Below, piece by piece: positions 22,408 through 34,689 of a stretch of 64,000 nucleotides of DNA. The notes under the pieces were generated by a model. It was not told the DNA's origin. It saw nothing but the letters and a program-made list of their open reading frames with translations, and ran no database searches. Position 1 is the first letter of the stretch; each line of letters opens with the position of its first letter. The position numbers and the translations under genes are program-made. Source of the DNA: Dipteris shenzhenensis (taxonomy: Eukaryota > Polypodiophyta > Polypodiopsida > Gleicheniales); assembly GCA_047967505.1 (NCBI GenBank), contig CM106540.1. One strand, 5' to 3'.

Positions 22408-22710
22408 AGGAGGTTGCCCAAGCAACTTATTACATGTATCATCCCTAAAGATGCGTGTCCTTATTTTGCTTTGCACACCAGGATAAATACACAAATGAGA
22501 TCCTATGCAAACAAACTTGAATCTGGACATGAATTCTTATCATAAAAGAAAAACACTATAGTTTTGTAAACTTGACATACACTTCAAAACATTGTCGACA
22601 TCATTATTATGCCCTTTATCATAATTAACCGTGAAATACTAACAAACATTATGGAGAGATCCAATAGCCTATATAAACATATACATGCATACATACATAC
22701 ATCCATACCT
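22408..22710 (+). repeat. Tandem duplication (676-bp period), first copy
   Basis: The block starting AGGAGGTTGCCCAAGCAAC matches 23084-23373 almost base for base, including CCCTAAAGATG, CAAACAAACTTGAATCT and AACATTATGGAGAGA. Both copies lead straight into GT-rich tracts. Confidence 0.92.
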
Positions 22711-22870
22711 ATGTGTGTGTGTGTGCACGTGTGCATGTGTGCATGTGCACTTGCATGTGCGCATGTGTGTGTGCGTGTGTGTGCGCATGTGTGTGTGCAT
22801 GTGCATGTGTGTGTGCGTGTGCTTGTGCATGTGCATGTGCGTGTGCATGTGCATGTTGTGCACGTGCGTG

Positions 22871-22934
<64 letters not shown>
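22711..22934 (+). repeat. GT/GC-rich microsatellite followed by (AG)n
   Basis: About 197 bases of nearly unbroken alternating purine and pyrimidine (GT, GC, CAT steps) end in (GT)n and then (AG)n from 22908. The Cys/Val/His-rich ORFs on both strands come from the repeat. Confidence 0.95.
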
Positions 22935-22938
<4 letters not shown>

Positions 22939-23083
22939 GGGTGGGAGGATTGGGAGATAAACTTAGAAAATGAATGTTGTAATTAAAACAGGGGCCAATC
23001 TATATTCAATTGTACCTATTTCAAGTAATGGAACTGACATTTTCCTTAAACTCGCCAATGGGCTCTTAAACCCCTTCAAACTG

Positions 23084-23373
23084 AGGAGGTTGCCCAAGCA
23101 ACTTATTACATGTATCATCCCTAAAGATGGGTGTCGTTATTTTGCTTTGCACACAAGGATAAATACACAAATGCGATCCTGTGCAAACAAACTTGAATCT
23201 AGACATAAATTCTTACCATAAAAGAAAAACACTATAGTTTTGTAAACTTGACATACACTTCAAAACATTGTTGGCATCATTATTATGCCCTTTATCATAA
23301 GTAAGCGTCAGATACTAACAAACATTATGGAGAGAGCCAATAGCCTATATGAACATATACATACATACATACA
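23084..23373 (+). repeat. Tandem duplication (676-bp period), second copy
   Basis: Second copy of the block at 22408-22710, with about one difference per 15-20 bases. Its own microsatellite follows. Confidence 0.92.
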
Positions 23374-23478
23374 CATGTGTGTGTGTGCGTGCATGCACAC
23401 GTGCGTGCATGTGCGCATGTGTGTGTACGTGTGCGTGCATGCGTGCATGCACGTGCACACGCGTGTGTGTGTGTGTGT
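23374..23478 (+). repeat. GT/GC-rich microsatellite, second copy
   Basis: About 105 bases of alternating purine and pyrimidine, half the length of the first tract and with more GCAT steps. Confidence 0.95.
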
Positions 23479-23584
23479 AAAAAAATAAAACCTTTTAACA
23501 ACACGGCACACGATGCTCAAATAAGGGTGGATAATAAAATTTCCATTTTATGGGTGCACATAAAACATGTATACAATTGGCACA

Positions 23585-23745
23585 AAAAGTGTCGAATCCT
23601 TCAGGTAGTCTAGGCTCCAAGGTCAAGGTCCACTTACCTGCCACCATCCAAGAAAAACGAGGTGTTAGAACATCATCGTTTCAAATGGGTAGACAGGTAA
23701 TGCCTGTATCCCCCGACATGTTATTGCTTTACCTAGGAACATAGA
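23585..23745 (+). repeat. Dispersed repeat, copy 1
   Basis: From GTGTCGAATCC through GGTCCACTTACCTGCCACCA to TTATTGCTTTACC, this matches 41697-41860 in the same orientation over about 160 bases. It has no coding frame and no tRNA-like promoter that I can see. Confidence 0.8.
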
Positions 23746-23760
23746 CAAGCGTCTAGATTC

Positions 23761-26410
23761 ACAAGTAAATTTAAAAGCTATTGAAGGGGGATGATCCACT
23801 CCCTTAAGTGATAGACTGATTAAAGCAATTTAACTAAAGTAATAATAAATTACTTAGAATAAAGCAATTGATTTAATTGGGGAAATAAATCAAAGAAATG
23901 CATAAAATATTGAAAACAATCATTGATTGCTTAAGTAAGGCAATTGGGATAAGGGTCAAGGGAGCAATTAAATGAATGGGTTCATTTGTAGAGAATAGCT
24001 AAATTAATGAAGTAATCACTATCATGAGTGAATTACACGCAATAGATTTTGCTAGATAAAATTAAATAAAAATAAAAAGCTTTTTAGGGAGAGTATAGAA
24101 CAAATAAAATGATATATAACTCTAAATAAGGTAGTTGAAAAATTTTAGGTTAACAATTCATTTTTCAATAACAAATCATGGGGGGTATTCCATACCCATG
24201 GGCCATCTCAAAAAAAGTTGGTTACAACAAGGGTCAGAAAGATACACCCTAAAGATCCAAATTGTTACTCTAACTAAAGTAATTGAGAATAATAAATTAA
24301 TTTACTTAAATTGCAAGTCATATTACCCAATGAACTACTAAACAAAAAAGTGTGTGAATAAAAAAGTACTTAGCTATATTGCTTTTTTAAAATAAAAAAT
24401 TTCCCAAAACTCATTAATCGACAACCTTGAAGTATTAATGACAATATATATATATATATCATAAAACAACTTACTACCATAAACTTGCTCTAAATAGAGA
24501 GCCAAGGAGGAGTTAGGAATTAATTATAAGTGAGATACTTAAATATATCAATATTAAGGGGTAGTTAAGCATATAAAGGGCCATTAGTTATTAAGTATAA
24601 AGGGAAAAACCACTGTATATATAATGGGACATATATAACCTTACTAACCATAGGTTAAAAAGTGAGAACAATGGTTAAACTTAAATATGCATGCGAAACA
24701 AGAGCCAATAAACGTGTTAACAACAAAATTGCCACTACGAGCAACAACTATGCACAAAGGTAGAGCCATGAAGGAGGGCATGCAGCTATGGTGATGAGAT
24801 CGGAGGGTGCAATCGGTCACTGGAGAGGGTGATCCCATAGTAAACAAGGTCAAATTATGGAGAAGGGAGGTATGTAGCAAGCGCCATGCAGAGGAAAAAC
24901 CATTACTAATGAAGGCACCCAGCATGATTCGGTCCCAAGGGAGAGCTTACGAGCTAACTAGTAGCCACGTAAGAAGGCATGAAGCAAAAAGCAAGGAAGG
25001 AACATGGGAAATATCTCCTAAAGTCTGAAGCAACAACAGAGCCAACTATATATACTTTTGTCAGAAAGAGGAACTATCAACAAGTGGACACAGTTGCGTT
25101 GTCAACTATGAACTAGAGCAATCAAACCGTCTAAAAGTGGACGTGGAATCGGACTACAATAAGAGGCACGGCTTAACCGATATCTGTAGAAGGAACCAAG
25201 AGAGAGTACATGGGACAAAAACCTCCAACCTAACAGAGAGTCAGAACGTATGCCAGGCATAACAAAATAAAAAGCAAAGAAACAATGCAAGACAAAGGAG
25301 GTCTATTGTGCTAATACGTGAGCTCAAAACTCATAAGAGCAGCCAAAAGGGTGGCACATAGCCAAGTTGAACGTAATCAGACTCTATTACGATCGAAACC
25401 ATTACAAGAAGCTGCTCGTGAAAAAGGCCAAGATGGGCAGCCATCCGTTAAGAGTAACCAATCAATAAGAAGCTTGTGCCAAGAAATACCCACAAGTGTA
25501 AAACTAGGCAGACAAGACGGTCATGTAAAGGGACTTGAGTGGAGGTTGATGGAGAGGAAAAGGTTGAAGGTGACGAAGGGAGGATAGGTAGCTTCATACG
25601 AGCTTTCTACGAGCCCGCAACCTGGGAGGTGCCTATGATAGACTGCAAGCAAAGGGAGAGAGGGAGCTGGCTATCGAGAGAATGTGTAGCAACACAAGAC
25701 AAGAGTATACGTAAGTGCATGGGAGGTTTTCGATTCATCAAATAGGGGAAGCACCATCTAGAGCCTTAATTCCCACCGCTACCAACCTATGTATGCATGA
25801 GCGTCTTCATAATTATGCATTATCCACTTTGCCAACCCTTTTATCCATTCGATCCTTAACTAGTATGTTTAACAATGCTTAACACTGCATTTTATTAAGC
25901 ATAATTAGTTCATTTTCCACCCAACTTATACTAAAAGTACCCACATTACTAAAGTCAAAAAATAAATTAAAACATAATTACATGGTCGACATTTAAAATG
26001 GGGGCTTAGAGGTTAATAAAAAAAGCCGCTTAGATAAGAAGGTGATATTGTCAAGAACCAAGAATTTAGATCACGCTTGTTCCAAGGTCTCACCATCCTC
26101 AATGCATTATGCATCATGCCCAAGTTACTATCCTATAATGCAAAGTAGTATCAAATGGAATATCTGCAAGATTACCAAGACCAATTACTTGGGCTTCTTA
26201 ATCACCTTTTGCAATTCAACCAAGTTTCAACAAGGCAAGTGCCTAGTGTTATTCATCCATCAAAGTAATGGTATCCTGTATCAAGCCCAAAATTTGTAAG
26301 TTCTGAGTTTGTGAAAAAACAAGGGATAAACTTGCTGGTTAGACATACATAGAGTAGAATGGGTTACTATCAATCTCCTTTTAGAGTGTCACAAAGCTAA
26401 TCCTTGTTTT
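23761..26410. other. AT-rich non-coding stretch
   Basis: Mostly low-complexity AT-rich DNA to about 24640, with a (TA)n run at 24446-24461. Short unsupported ORFs of mixed composition follow at 24807-25028, 25318-25587 and 25539-25745. None has a recognisable domain. Confidence 0.5.
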
Positions 26411-26416
26411 AGACAT

Positions 26417-26764
26417 ATGATGCCGAGAATATGTAAATCCTTGAGTCCAAAAAATTATATTAAAATATCACAAGAGGAGGAGTTAGATGGGGCCTATGGG
26501 AGCCATTTTGGATCCTTACCCATAACATATTGTATAATCATGCTAGAAATGGAGGACACGCTTGCACCTCCATTCATACATGAAGTAGCTATTCTTCTTG
26601 TAGCACATCAAGAAACAGATGTAGAAGAAAATGTAAATGTGATTGCCAAAGCCAACCTTGCCTTGGAGTGGTCCAACAAAACATTGGACGAAGGGAAGCA
26701 CACTGCAAAAGGATTGAGAGCATTGCAACAGGCTCATCATCAGCAACCCCCTATGAACATTTGA
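26417..26764 (+). CDS. Hypothetical ORF, 115 codons, unsupported
   Basis: Open from an ATG at 26417. The second half (from the ATG at 26540) has a balanced, helix-prone composition (MLEMEDTLAPPF, then ETDVEENVNVIAKANLALEW) unlike the surrounding low-complexity DNA. With the exon-like block at 27102-27278 it may be the remains of a host gene. I recognise no domain. Confidence 0.2.
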   Translation: MMPRICKSLSPKNYIKISQEEELDGAYGSHFGSLPITYCIIMLEMEDTLAPPFIHEVAILLVAHQETDVEENVNVIAKANLALEWSNKTLDEGKHTAKGLRALQQAHHQQPPMNI

Positions 26765-27101
26765 AAGCTCCATCATTATTTGTGCAGAGGGTTACAACAA
26801 AAAATCGATGCATAACAAATTGTAAGTTGATGGCATTGTCAATATTGATGATGTAATGTTTTTAATTCAATGATTTTCAAAAAATCTTACTTTTAGGATC
26901 TTATTGAAGTTGATTATTTTCCAATGCAACGTGGGGGTCGAGGTGAGAGCATCGGTGCAGACTCTACACTTGGACAATACATGGGGATGTTCAAGCATCG
27001 CATTCTAGTTTGCAAGCATTCCTCATACTCACCTCATGGTGCCCTTACCTCCATCAATCCATAAGTGTATTTTGGTGAGGTGAGATCTCGCTCTTTAAAC
27101 T

Positions 27102-27278
27102 TTTGGGGAAAGATTAGCAGGAAGGATTTTGGTGGCTACTGCTATGGGGGCTACAGTAGGTGTTTATGATGCCACTCAAATTGTGGAGACTTTCACACAA
27201 CCGACTGTCTTGGCATCCCAGCAAAGAGCTGCAATTTTGGACAAACTAGAGGAGGCAAAGCAAGCAAATATCTTGTAG
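27102..27278 (+). pseudogene. Exon-like coding remnant, unknown protein
   Basis: A clean 58-codon reading without ATG ends in TAG. It begins FGERLAGRILVATAMG and ends LDKLEEAKQANIL, with a small-residue-rich, possibly membrane-spanning first half and a charged helix at the end. It reads like a last exon, but I do not recognise the family. Confidence 0.3.
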
Positions 27279-27673
27279 AGGAAGTCATGTTCATTGATAT
27301 CATGTTGTGATGGCTTCAGTTTACCAAAAAATTGTAAATAGAAATGGGAATCTAATATATATTTTTTGTTTCCATGGGATGATAATTTGTAATGACATTA
27401 TTTTTTATTGAGATAAACTTATCTTTACATTAGGTGCATTTATTGTAAACAATTTTAATGTGGAATATTAAATGAAAGGATTGTGCATGAAATGTAAATG
27501 ACTTTTGCAAATTTTCTTAGAGGCAAATGCATACAATTTGCAAAAATTGCTATCTACATGCCTCTAGAAGGAAAACCCCCCAAAGAAACTATAAAAAATG
27601 GCCCAAACATTTTGCCAAATTTCTAGCAAATGTTTTTGGGGGAAATGCATGCAATGTGTGGAGTTTCTGTCTA

Positions 27674-27867
27674 CATGCTTCCTTTAAAAAAAAGACCCCA
27701 AAACATTACTACCAAGAATGGCCAAATCATGCCATGTGCACATCGGCTTGCAAATCGGCCGACGGCGGGTCGATGCCCTCTATCCAATTTGTCTGCCGGC
27801 ACACACATGGCATGATTTGGCCATTTTTGGTAGCTTTGTTTTTGGGGGTTTTTGCTTGTGGAAGTGC
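27674..27867. repeat. Inverted repeat, hairpin 1
   Basis: Left arm 27674-27739 and right arm 27802-27867 are reverse complements with some mismatches; the strongest block is GGCCAAATCATGCCATGT against ACATGGCATGATTTGGCC. The loop carries AATCGGCCGACGG. Confidence 0.88.
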
Positions 27868-28266
27868 AAACATGATCTTAAACCTGGAAATCGTTCAAAA
27901 TACAAATACAATTGGCCATAGGTGGAGATTAGAAGAATCTAAGAAAAAATTGGGGCAAACACAAAATTTTAGCACAAATGCAATCATTAAGCAATTCCTA
28001 AAAGCAAAATTCACAAAATTAGCCATTTTTTTGGTAATACCAAATTCTTGGATGCAAAATTTAGGGCAAACGAAAATTTTTTGCCAATACACATCCTTTG
28101 TGGTCCCTTTCATCATTTTTCAAGGTAATTTTGTGAAATTTGACAATTTTGGGCCTAATGCACCAATGGCCAATTTTGTCAAAAGATTTCAAGGCAATTT
28201 TTACTTTCATGGCCAACAATGTCTCCATGGTGTTGTGAAACCTTTTCTACAAAATAAATTTCAAAA

Positions 28267-28371
28267 AAACACCAGAACCAGCCATTTTTATGCGGGTGCA
28301 TGAATCGACCAGACGGTATCATCGTCTCACCGATTTGTGCACCCGCATGCACATGGTTTGTTTTGGTGTTA
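28267..28371. repeat. Inverted repeat, hairpin 2, related to hairpin 1
   Basis: Arms 28267-28315 and 28323-28371 pair over about three quarters of 49 positions, with TGCGGGTGCA against TGCACCCGCA as the core. The centre AATCGACCAGACGG resembles the loop of hairpin 1, so the two are probably diverged copies of one unit. Confidence 0.8.
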
Positions 28372-28679
28372 AAAATAAAAATAAAAATAAAAATGGCTCA
28401 CACAGCTTGGAACATCAATTTTATTTGTTTTAGGAACAAAAAGTTAATTTTTTTAATTAATAAAAATATTAGGGAAAAATTAGGCAAGGTGAAAATTTTT
28501 GCACAAGATCCAAATAACCAAAATTATTCATGAAAAACAAACATCACAATTCATCATTTCCTCAAAACAACTAAAAATTGATACCACCACCAACTTTGGT
28601 GTCCAAATATATAGTATTGCCATATAACCTTAAAAGATTACAAGATGGCTTTAAAACCATTTTTGGCCTAAAGCTTGGG

Positions 28680-29150
28680 TCAGTCTGATTCGCCTAGCTA
28701 GTTGCATGTCTTTGCTAATGAACATAACCCTCTTGGCATGGATTGCACACAAGTTAGTGTGTAGTGTCCTCAATAAGGGATACCAAAGCCATTTTGCATG
28801 CCTCCTGTAGAGCTGATAGTGCAAGAGACTGAATTCAGAGGTCATCTTTGTACTCCTGCATGATCTCCTTTACTAATTGAGCAAATGGAGCTTTCTTAAT
28901 CAAAGGCTCCATGCTCTTCAGATACTTATTGATTTCTAACAAAGCCTTCATGCTAAGCTTTCTGTGATGCCTCCCTCTTAGGGCTCCTCCCCACCTCCCT
29001 CCACCTCCACCTCCTCGTCCTCTTCCAAGAGCTGGTTTTTTCCTTATGTTTGGCAAATGGCTTTCCACCAATTTGCTGTCTCACAAAAAATCTATAGTAT
29101 GGTTTTGCCACGGTGGATGTTGCTACTCCAAGTGTCATCGCCTTGCCTCT
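28680..29150 (-). pseudogene. Histone H3 pseudogene
   Basis: On the minus strand the H3 fold is readable in pieces. The N-terminal tail is decayed (QQIGGKPFAK, compare TGGKAPRK), followed by a Gly/Arg-rich expansion. Then come the alpha-N and alpha-1 region (ALLEINKYLKSMEPLIKKAP and [14 protein letters not shown]), an in-frame TGA where canonical H3 has arginine, a LALSALQEA-like alpha-2, and after a frameshift the highly characteristic [21 protein letters not shown] end. About 22 of 36 positions around alpha-N match canonical H3. The loop after alpha-1 has no extra residues, so it derives from a replication-type or H3.3-type histone and not from CENH3. No intron is visible, which allows a processed copy, but no poly-A tail is evident. 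Confidence 0.82.
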
Positions 29151-29229
29151 TGGGCCAATTGAATTATGATTTTCCTTGTTTATTCCTAAGCTTTGTCCCA
29201 TCCCTCCATGCATTGTCTTTTGCATGCTT

Positions 29230-29870
29230 GCTCTTCTGGTGTGCTGTTAGGCTCTCCGATTGCCTCTGCCCTTCCTTGAGGGTTTAATGATTCCCCTCAC
29301 TCTTGCTCATCCTCCGTATCTATTGCCTCCAACAACTCCTCCTCCTACTCCTCCTCTTTCTTCGTTCTTCGACTATTTTGTTGTATCTCTTGGTGGGGAG
29401 TGGGTGTCTGGTTCTTTAATAAATTGGTTTTTGGGTTTCCTTTGTTCTCACCATATGGGTGATGGTAGGTCTATAGACTTGAAGAAATGACAAATTTATG
29501 GTATTATGGTAATGAAGATGTTGACCTTCATTTATTTTAAGCATCATCGTTGCCCCCCCCCCCCCCCCCCCATTGCAACCCTTGTCTTGTCAAAAAAATC
29601 ACAAACTTTGTCTTAAAAGATTTTCAAGATAGTTATAACCCCATGTTGAACATTTTATTACTCTAGTGCATGAATCAAAAATTGTTGTTTGAATATGCAT
29701 GAATCAAACATTATTCATTAAATGTAATGATTCTTTAAAGCTTTAAAAAATGAGCCAATGAATCAAATTTGTTCTTGAAACACTAAAATAAATATTAAAT
29801 TGAGGTCCATATTAACATTAATGTATAGTTTGTTTGGTGATCCAATGCTTTCCTACATGACTTTTGGTTG
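29230..29870. other. Non-coding stretch with a C run
   Basis: Short CT-rich ORFs at 29260-29490 have no domain. A run of about 19 C lies at 29553-29571, a likely place for sequencing-length errors. Confidence 0.5.
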
Positions 29871-31355
29871 CTAACCACATTTTGTGTTTTTGGAAAGCTT
29901 GCAAAGATTTCTACAAACTCCTCTTTTTATCATTTGAGTATGATGAACCACTTGGGCTAAATATGTTTGTGAATATTTTTTCCTTGCATAGCAAGACTGA
30001 ATTATACCATGATAGAACCACTCAAACATCTCATAAAGAGCATTACTCCCATCAACCCCACCTCCTTGCCTTGTACTTTTGAATAAGCATATCGAGCTAT
30101 AATGCATGGAGTGTGAGCATAAATAATGTGTTGCATCCATAAGAAAGGTACATGAGGTAAACACCTAAGAAATAAATTTGATTGCAATTTGGAAAAATTG
30201 TTGACCAAACAAACCATGTAATGAGTAATGTGTGATTTGCCCCATCCATCAACCATGGCTCCAATGAACTCTTTCACACTTTATATACTATAAATCCTCA
30301 TCGTCTACAGAAGGCTTTCTCAAAATCTTCACCATGTTTTCCAATTCTTTCCAAACATGTACTCTCAAGGTTCGCACATGAGGATCGGCTTCCAAGTTGG
30401 TGGTACAATCACATAACTCTTTCCAATAATTCCATCAATGCATATTAAGTCGAGTTTCTCCATGATTAGATAGAAACCTCCGTGTCTTTGAGCCTCCCAT
30501 GGACACTTTGTTTGGAATATTTCCTGATTTTCTTGAGAGTTGTGTGTCTTTGGATAGCTTTGCATTCCCTCCATGTAGACCCATGCTCAAGAGAAGAGCT
30601 CCAACGCTTGCTATAGATGATGCTTCCTTTTCTTCTAGTTTCATGTTCCATACATGTACAACGTGCAAGTATAGAAACTTATCAAATATCTGCATCACGG
30701 CATGCAACACATAATATTGCACTCTTTGTAATGGAATGTTTAAAATTGGATCCCAATTTTTATCAATTTCATCTCTATTGGGTGCAACATCCTGATCGTA
30801 GTCCTGATCGTAGCTCATTACTCCATTGCTCCAATCCATAAATTTGTTAGCATTTTCATCTACAATATCATTCATCACATCTTTTGGGACTCTTTTTATT
30901 TTCCCTTTTCCTCTATATTGTCCCATGGTCGTGCCATTACTCATTGTGAGTGCATATAGAAAAGGTACAGACATGTCACAATTACACTCAATTCTATTCC
31001 AAACATACATTTCAATGTTTTAAGGTCTCATGCCATGTGGCATTCAAGTTTAAAGGATCCAAACCTTTCAACTTGAATCAAATCTCCCCCAAATCCCCTT
31101 TTGTCTAGGCATTAATGACACTTGGGATTAGAGATCTATCATTCCAAGAATGAGTCTATCTATTTGGGAAGTTCAAATGCAGCAAGCCACCAAATGTGCC
31201 TTTCTGATTGACATTAAAATCTTCTCTAATTTCCTTATTTTTGGCATGTTTAAGTGCTTTGTTCATCAAAGTACTACTAACCCTCTCAAATTTGTGTCCT
31301 TTTAAAACTTCATACTCATCCAATTTGATAACAAACACCAAACTACCTTCACAAT

Positions 31356-31436
31356 CTAAAAAGTTATAAAATTTAAACCATTAGAAAAGACTTTTCAAAA
31401 TTGTGACTCAACTAAACAATAAAAAATGCAACTTAC
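31356..31436 (-). other. Short intron in the unknown locus
   Basis: GTAAGT at the donor, TTTTTAG at the acceptor, 81 nt, AT-rich. The flanking exons are in the same frame across it (G from the left exon plus AT from the right gives Asp), which argues that this was once translated. Confidence 0.6.
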
Positions 31437-32435
31437 CCCATGCTTTCATATTGTGAAACTCTACCATTGTAGCTTTGACCCTATGTACATCCAAAAAGAC
31501 ATTATTACACTCTGTGTACTCGAAGGTCCTTGGTCCTTTCGTTGTCACGTTGGTAGCTTGTCCACCTTTCATTTTTCTCAATTCGCCTTTAATCTTAATT
31601 GTGTCTTCCAACATCATGCTTTCTGAAAAGTGTATAAATCCACCCAACAAACCTTGGATAGCAAAATTTATTTTCTTCTTGGCATTTCTAACATGTACTG
31701 GTCTTGGCAATAAAGGATTATTTACACCTTTTTCTCAAAGTGCATTAATAAATACATTATATATAGCTAAGTACCCTTGCCAGCTGATGCCAGTAGCATC
31801 ACATGCATAGATAACTTTTGATAGATCTACAAGATTCTCTAAATCAGTTGCAACCTCTTGTGATATGGGATCCCTATGAATAGAAATGAATTATTTCTTC
31901 TTCATTATATGCTTTATGACATAAAGTTTATCGAATGAATCTCTTCCAATAACCTCCTTCATAAAATTTATACAAAAACCATGACAACATCAAAAAAAGA
32001 AACAACTACATTATCTGAAATTAGCACTTCATAACTAAAAAATAGTCCAAGCATACATACCATGTAGCTTGCACTTGTGCTTCCTTGCTCCACCACCATA
32101 TGTGAAGCTATCCATTGGTTGCACAGGCTTGATCCAATGCTTGTAACCTAGAGAGGTTCTTTTTATTTTTTCTAATATCTTAGTTAATATAGCAAGCTAT
32201 TGTGGGAGGGACCAAGTCTCTTTCAACATTTTGTTCTTATCATCAATTAGTCTTGTGATTGTCTCTTGTGACCTTGCTTTTGCAAGTTTAAAATTAGCAA
32301 GTCTTTTTTGTTATTGGGTGAATTGTTCATAGAGATTTTGCATGGTATCTTTAAGTCTTTTAATTTCTCCTTCCATCTTCCACAAGTGAACTATGGCAAA
32401 TTGTGCTTTAGCATTGGAATGGCCAATGCATTTAC

Positions 32436-32930
32436 TGTAAGAAAACAATACAACGTCTATGCTCAACAGATAATAGGATCTCGTATGCAAGAGAGAAAAG
32501 CACATAGTATGGAGAATAAAAAAAGAGGTCGGTCCCGAAATTGGCCACCGACCACATGATAGATCCGTGGCGCAGAATAGAGCAACTAACCTATGTTCTC
32601 CGTTCGGCCCAGAGCCATCCGGGATCATCTGGGGCTCCAAACGGGCCCCGCAACCTGAGAGTGGGCTGCCCCGGGAAATGCTCCGTCTACCCTCAGTGTG
32701 ATCAATCATGGGATGCCTTCCCGCACTTGCATGTAGCCTAGTTGGCAGTGTGCCAACTCTATCTGAAGTCGTCTAGCCATTAGGCCACACATGGCCCCCA
32801 TCTGGTGTCCAAACTAGGACCTACCAGATAACTGAGCTACTCAAATGCCTTCTCCTCATATGGGGGGTTTACAAGTAGAGTTAGCTGGTTCCCGCGTAGT
32901 TACACGAGAGTGGAGCATTGATATCTAACA
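32436..32930 (-). repeat. 3' LTR (495 bp) of the TTTAC Copia element
   Basis: Begins TGTTAGATATCAATGCTCC and ends GTTTTCTTACA on the minus strand. It matches the 5' LTR except that about 230-250 bp are missing in the middle, between GAGAATAAAAA and AGGTCGG on the plus strand. The missing part holds the TATA box. Confidence 0.95.
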
Positions 32931-32941
32931 CCCCCCCTCAA
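32931..32941 (-). other. Polypurine tract
   Basis: TTGAGGGGGGG on the minus strand directly before the 3' LTR, the expected primer for plus-strand DNA synthesis. Confidence 0.85.
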
Positions 32942-32960
32942 TGTCCACCTGCAAGTGAAC

Positions 32961-34527
32961 TTACTTTTTCGGCCCAATGCCAAGTCGATGAAGATGCCTC
33001 TCCAGCAAGTCTCTTCCAAGAGCCTTCGTGAAGATGTCCGCAGCATTCTCTGTAGTCGGACAGTATACCAATTCGACATCTCCATCCATGATGATCTCGT
33101 ATACAAAGTAATATTGAATCTCAATGTGTTTTGTGCGACCGTGGAACATAGGGTTCTTTGCAATTGCCATGCAACTTTGATTGAAACATGATAACTGCGT
33201 AGGCTGATTCTGCACTGCACCCATGTCCCCTAAAATCCTCCTCAACCACACTGCCTCACAAGAAGCAAAACATGCTGATTTGTACTCAGCCTCGGTAGAT
33301 GAAAGAGCAACTGTAGGTTGCTTCTTGCTGACCCATGACATAGCTCCAGATTCAAGTGAGAAATAGTAACCTGTCACTGATCTCCTGCTGTCCACGTCTC
33401 CTGCCCAATCCGAGTCACAGAATCCGGTCAAGGTGTTGCCCTTGGTATAGGTGATGCCATAATCAAGTGTGCCTTTGATGTATTTCAGCACCTGCATCCT
33501 TGCCCTCCAATGGTTCTCCCGGGGCTTATTGGAAAACCTGCTTAGTACACCAATCACAAAGCTGATGTCCGGCCTCATGTTGCACAAGTAAATCAAACTA
33601 CCCACAAGCCTTCTGTACTTCGCTTCATCTACCAGTGGTGATGAATCCTCATTTGAGAGCTTGACGTCAACCTCCATAGGGGTACCAAATGTCTTGCACT
33701 CAGTCATGCCAAATGCCTTCAGTATCTCTCTAGCATACTTCAGCTGTGAAATGAAGATCTGTTTTGGCTCTTGCCAAACTTCAATCCCCAAACAGAAATG
33801 CATCAGCTCGAGGTCTGTCATTTCAAACTCTCTTCCTAGCAACTGCTTTGTCTGTGAGATCTTTTCTTCATGGTTCCCTATTATGACAAGGTCGTCCACA
33901 TAAAGGATCATGATCATACACCTGCCTCCTTCTCTGTAGATATACAAATTTGCATCAGATGGGCTCCTCGTGAACCCGTTTTGCAAAAAGTAGGCATCAA
34001 TCCGCTAGTACCATGCTCATGGGGCCTGTTTCAGCCCGTAAAGTGCCTTCTTTAGTTTACAGACTTTACCTTCTGAACCGGGGATCACAAAACCTGGTGG
34101 TTGTTCCACGTATACCTCCTCCTTGAGATCTCCATTCAGAAAGGCAGATTTTACATCCATCTGAAACACATGCCAACTTTCCTATGCTACTAAACCCAAA
34201 ACACTATGAATTGTGGTTAGTCGAGCTGTGGGAGCAAAAGTATCCTGATTATCAAAACCATGTACCTGTGCAAATTCTTTTGCCACGAGCCGAGCCTTGT
34301 ACTTATCCAACGTGCCGTCAGACTTGTACTTTGGTCTTGTACACCCACTTGGTGCCAATTACCTTGCATTTTGGTGGTCGATCCACAAGGTCCCAAGTGT
34401 TGTTCTTCATTATGGAGCCATACTCCGACTGCATAGCCTCCATCCACCTATCATCACCCTGTGCCTCTTCAAGACACTTGGGTTCTTCAGCACGGATCAC
34501 CTCTATCATCAAAGCGTAGTTGACCAA
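32961..34527 (-). pseudogene. Copia reverse transcriptase and RNase H
   Basis: The N-terminal RT part (34527-34318, EYGSIMKNNTWDLVDRPPK and GTKWVYKTK) and the middle part are broken by stops and shifts. The C-terminal 341-residue frame (33986-32961) is intact and holds LYVDDLVIIG, the thumb block LCLGIEVWQ-like FCLGIEVWQ, SLIYLCNMRPDISF, and the RNase H motifs GFCDSDWAGD and SSTEAEYKS, ending in TKHIEIQYYFV and NAADIFTKAL. Confidence 0.92.
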
Positions 34528-34689
34528 GTGTTCCTACGCCCTTCTTTGCTCCTCTAATCTCTTGGACCGGCGGTGTTTAGATGGTTCCTCCTCAATGGCT
34601 AGAGGTTCTCTGCCATCCAAAGGCTACTTTACCCACTTCGGGAATGGCCGTTGCCATTGTGGTTCTATAGGCTCTTCTTCCTCTTCTTT

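Noticed and set aside
22609-22986. Cys/Val/His-rich ORFs in three plus frames and a Met/His/Thr-rich one on the minus strand
   Set aside because: They are translations of the GT/GC microsatellite.
27527-28303. 258-codon plus-strand ORF
   Set aside because: It runs across the inverted repeats and low-complexity CAAAATTT-type DNA, has no domain, and its composition follows the repeat and not a protein.
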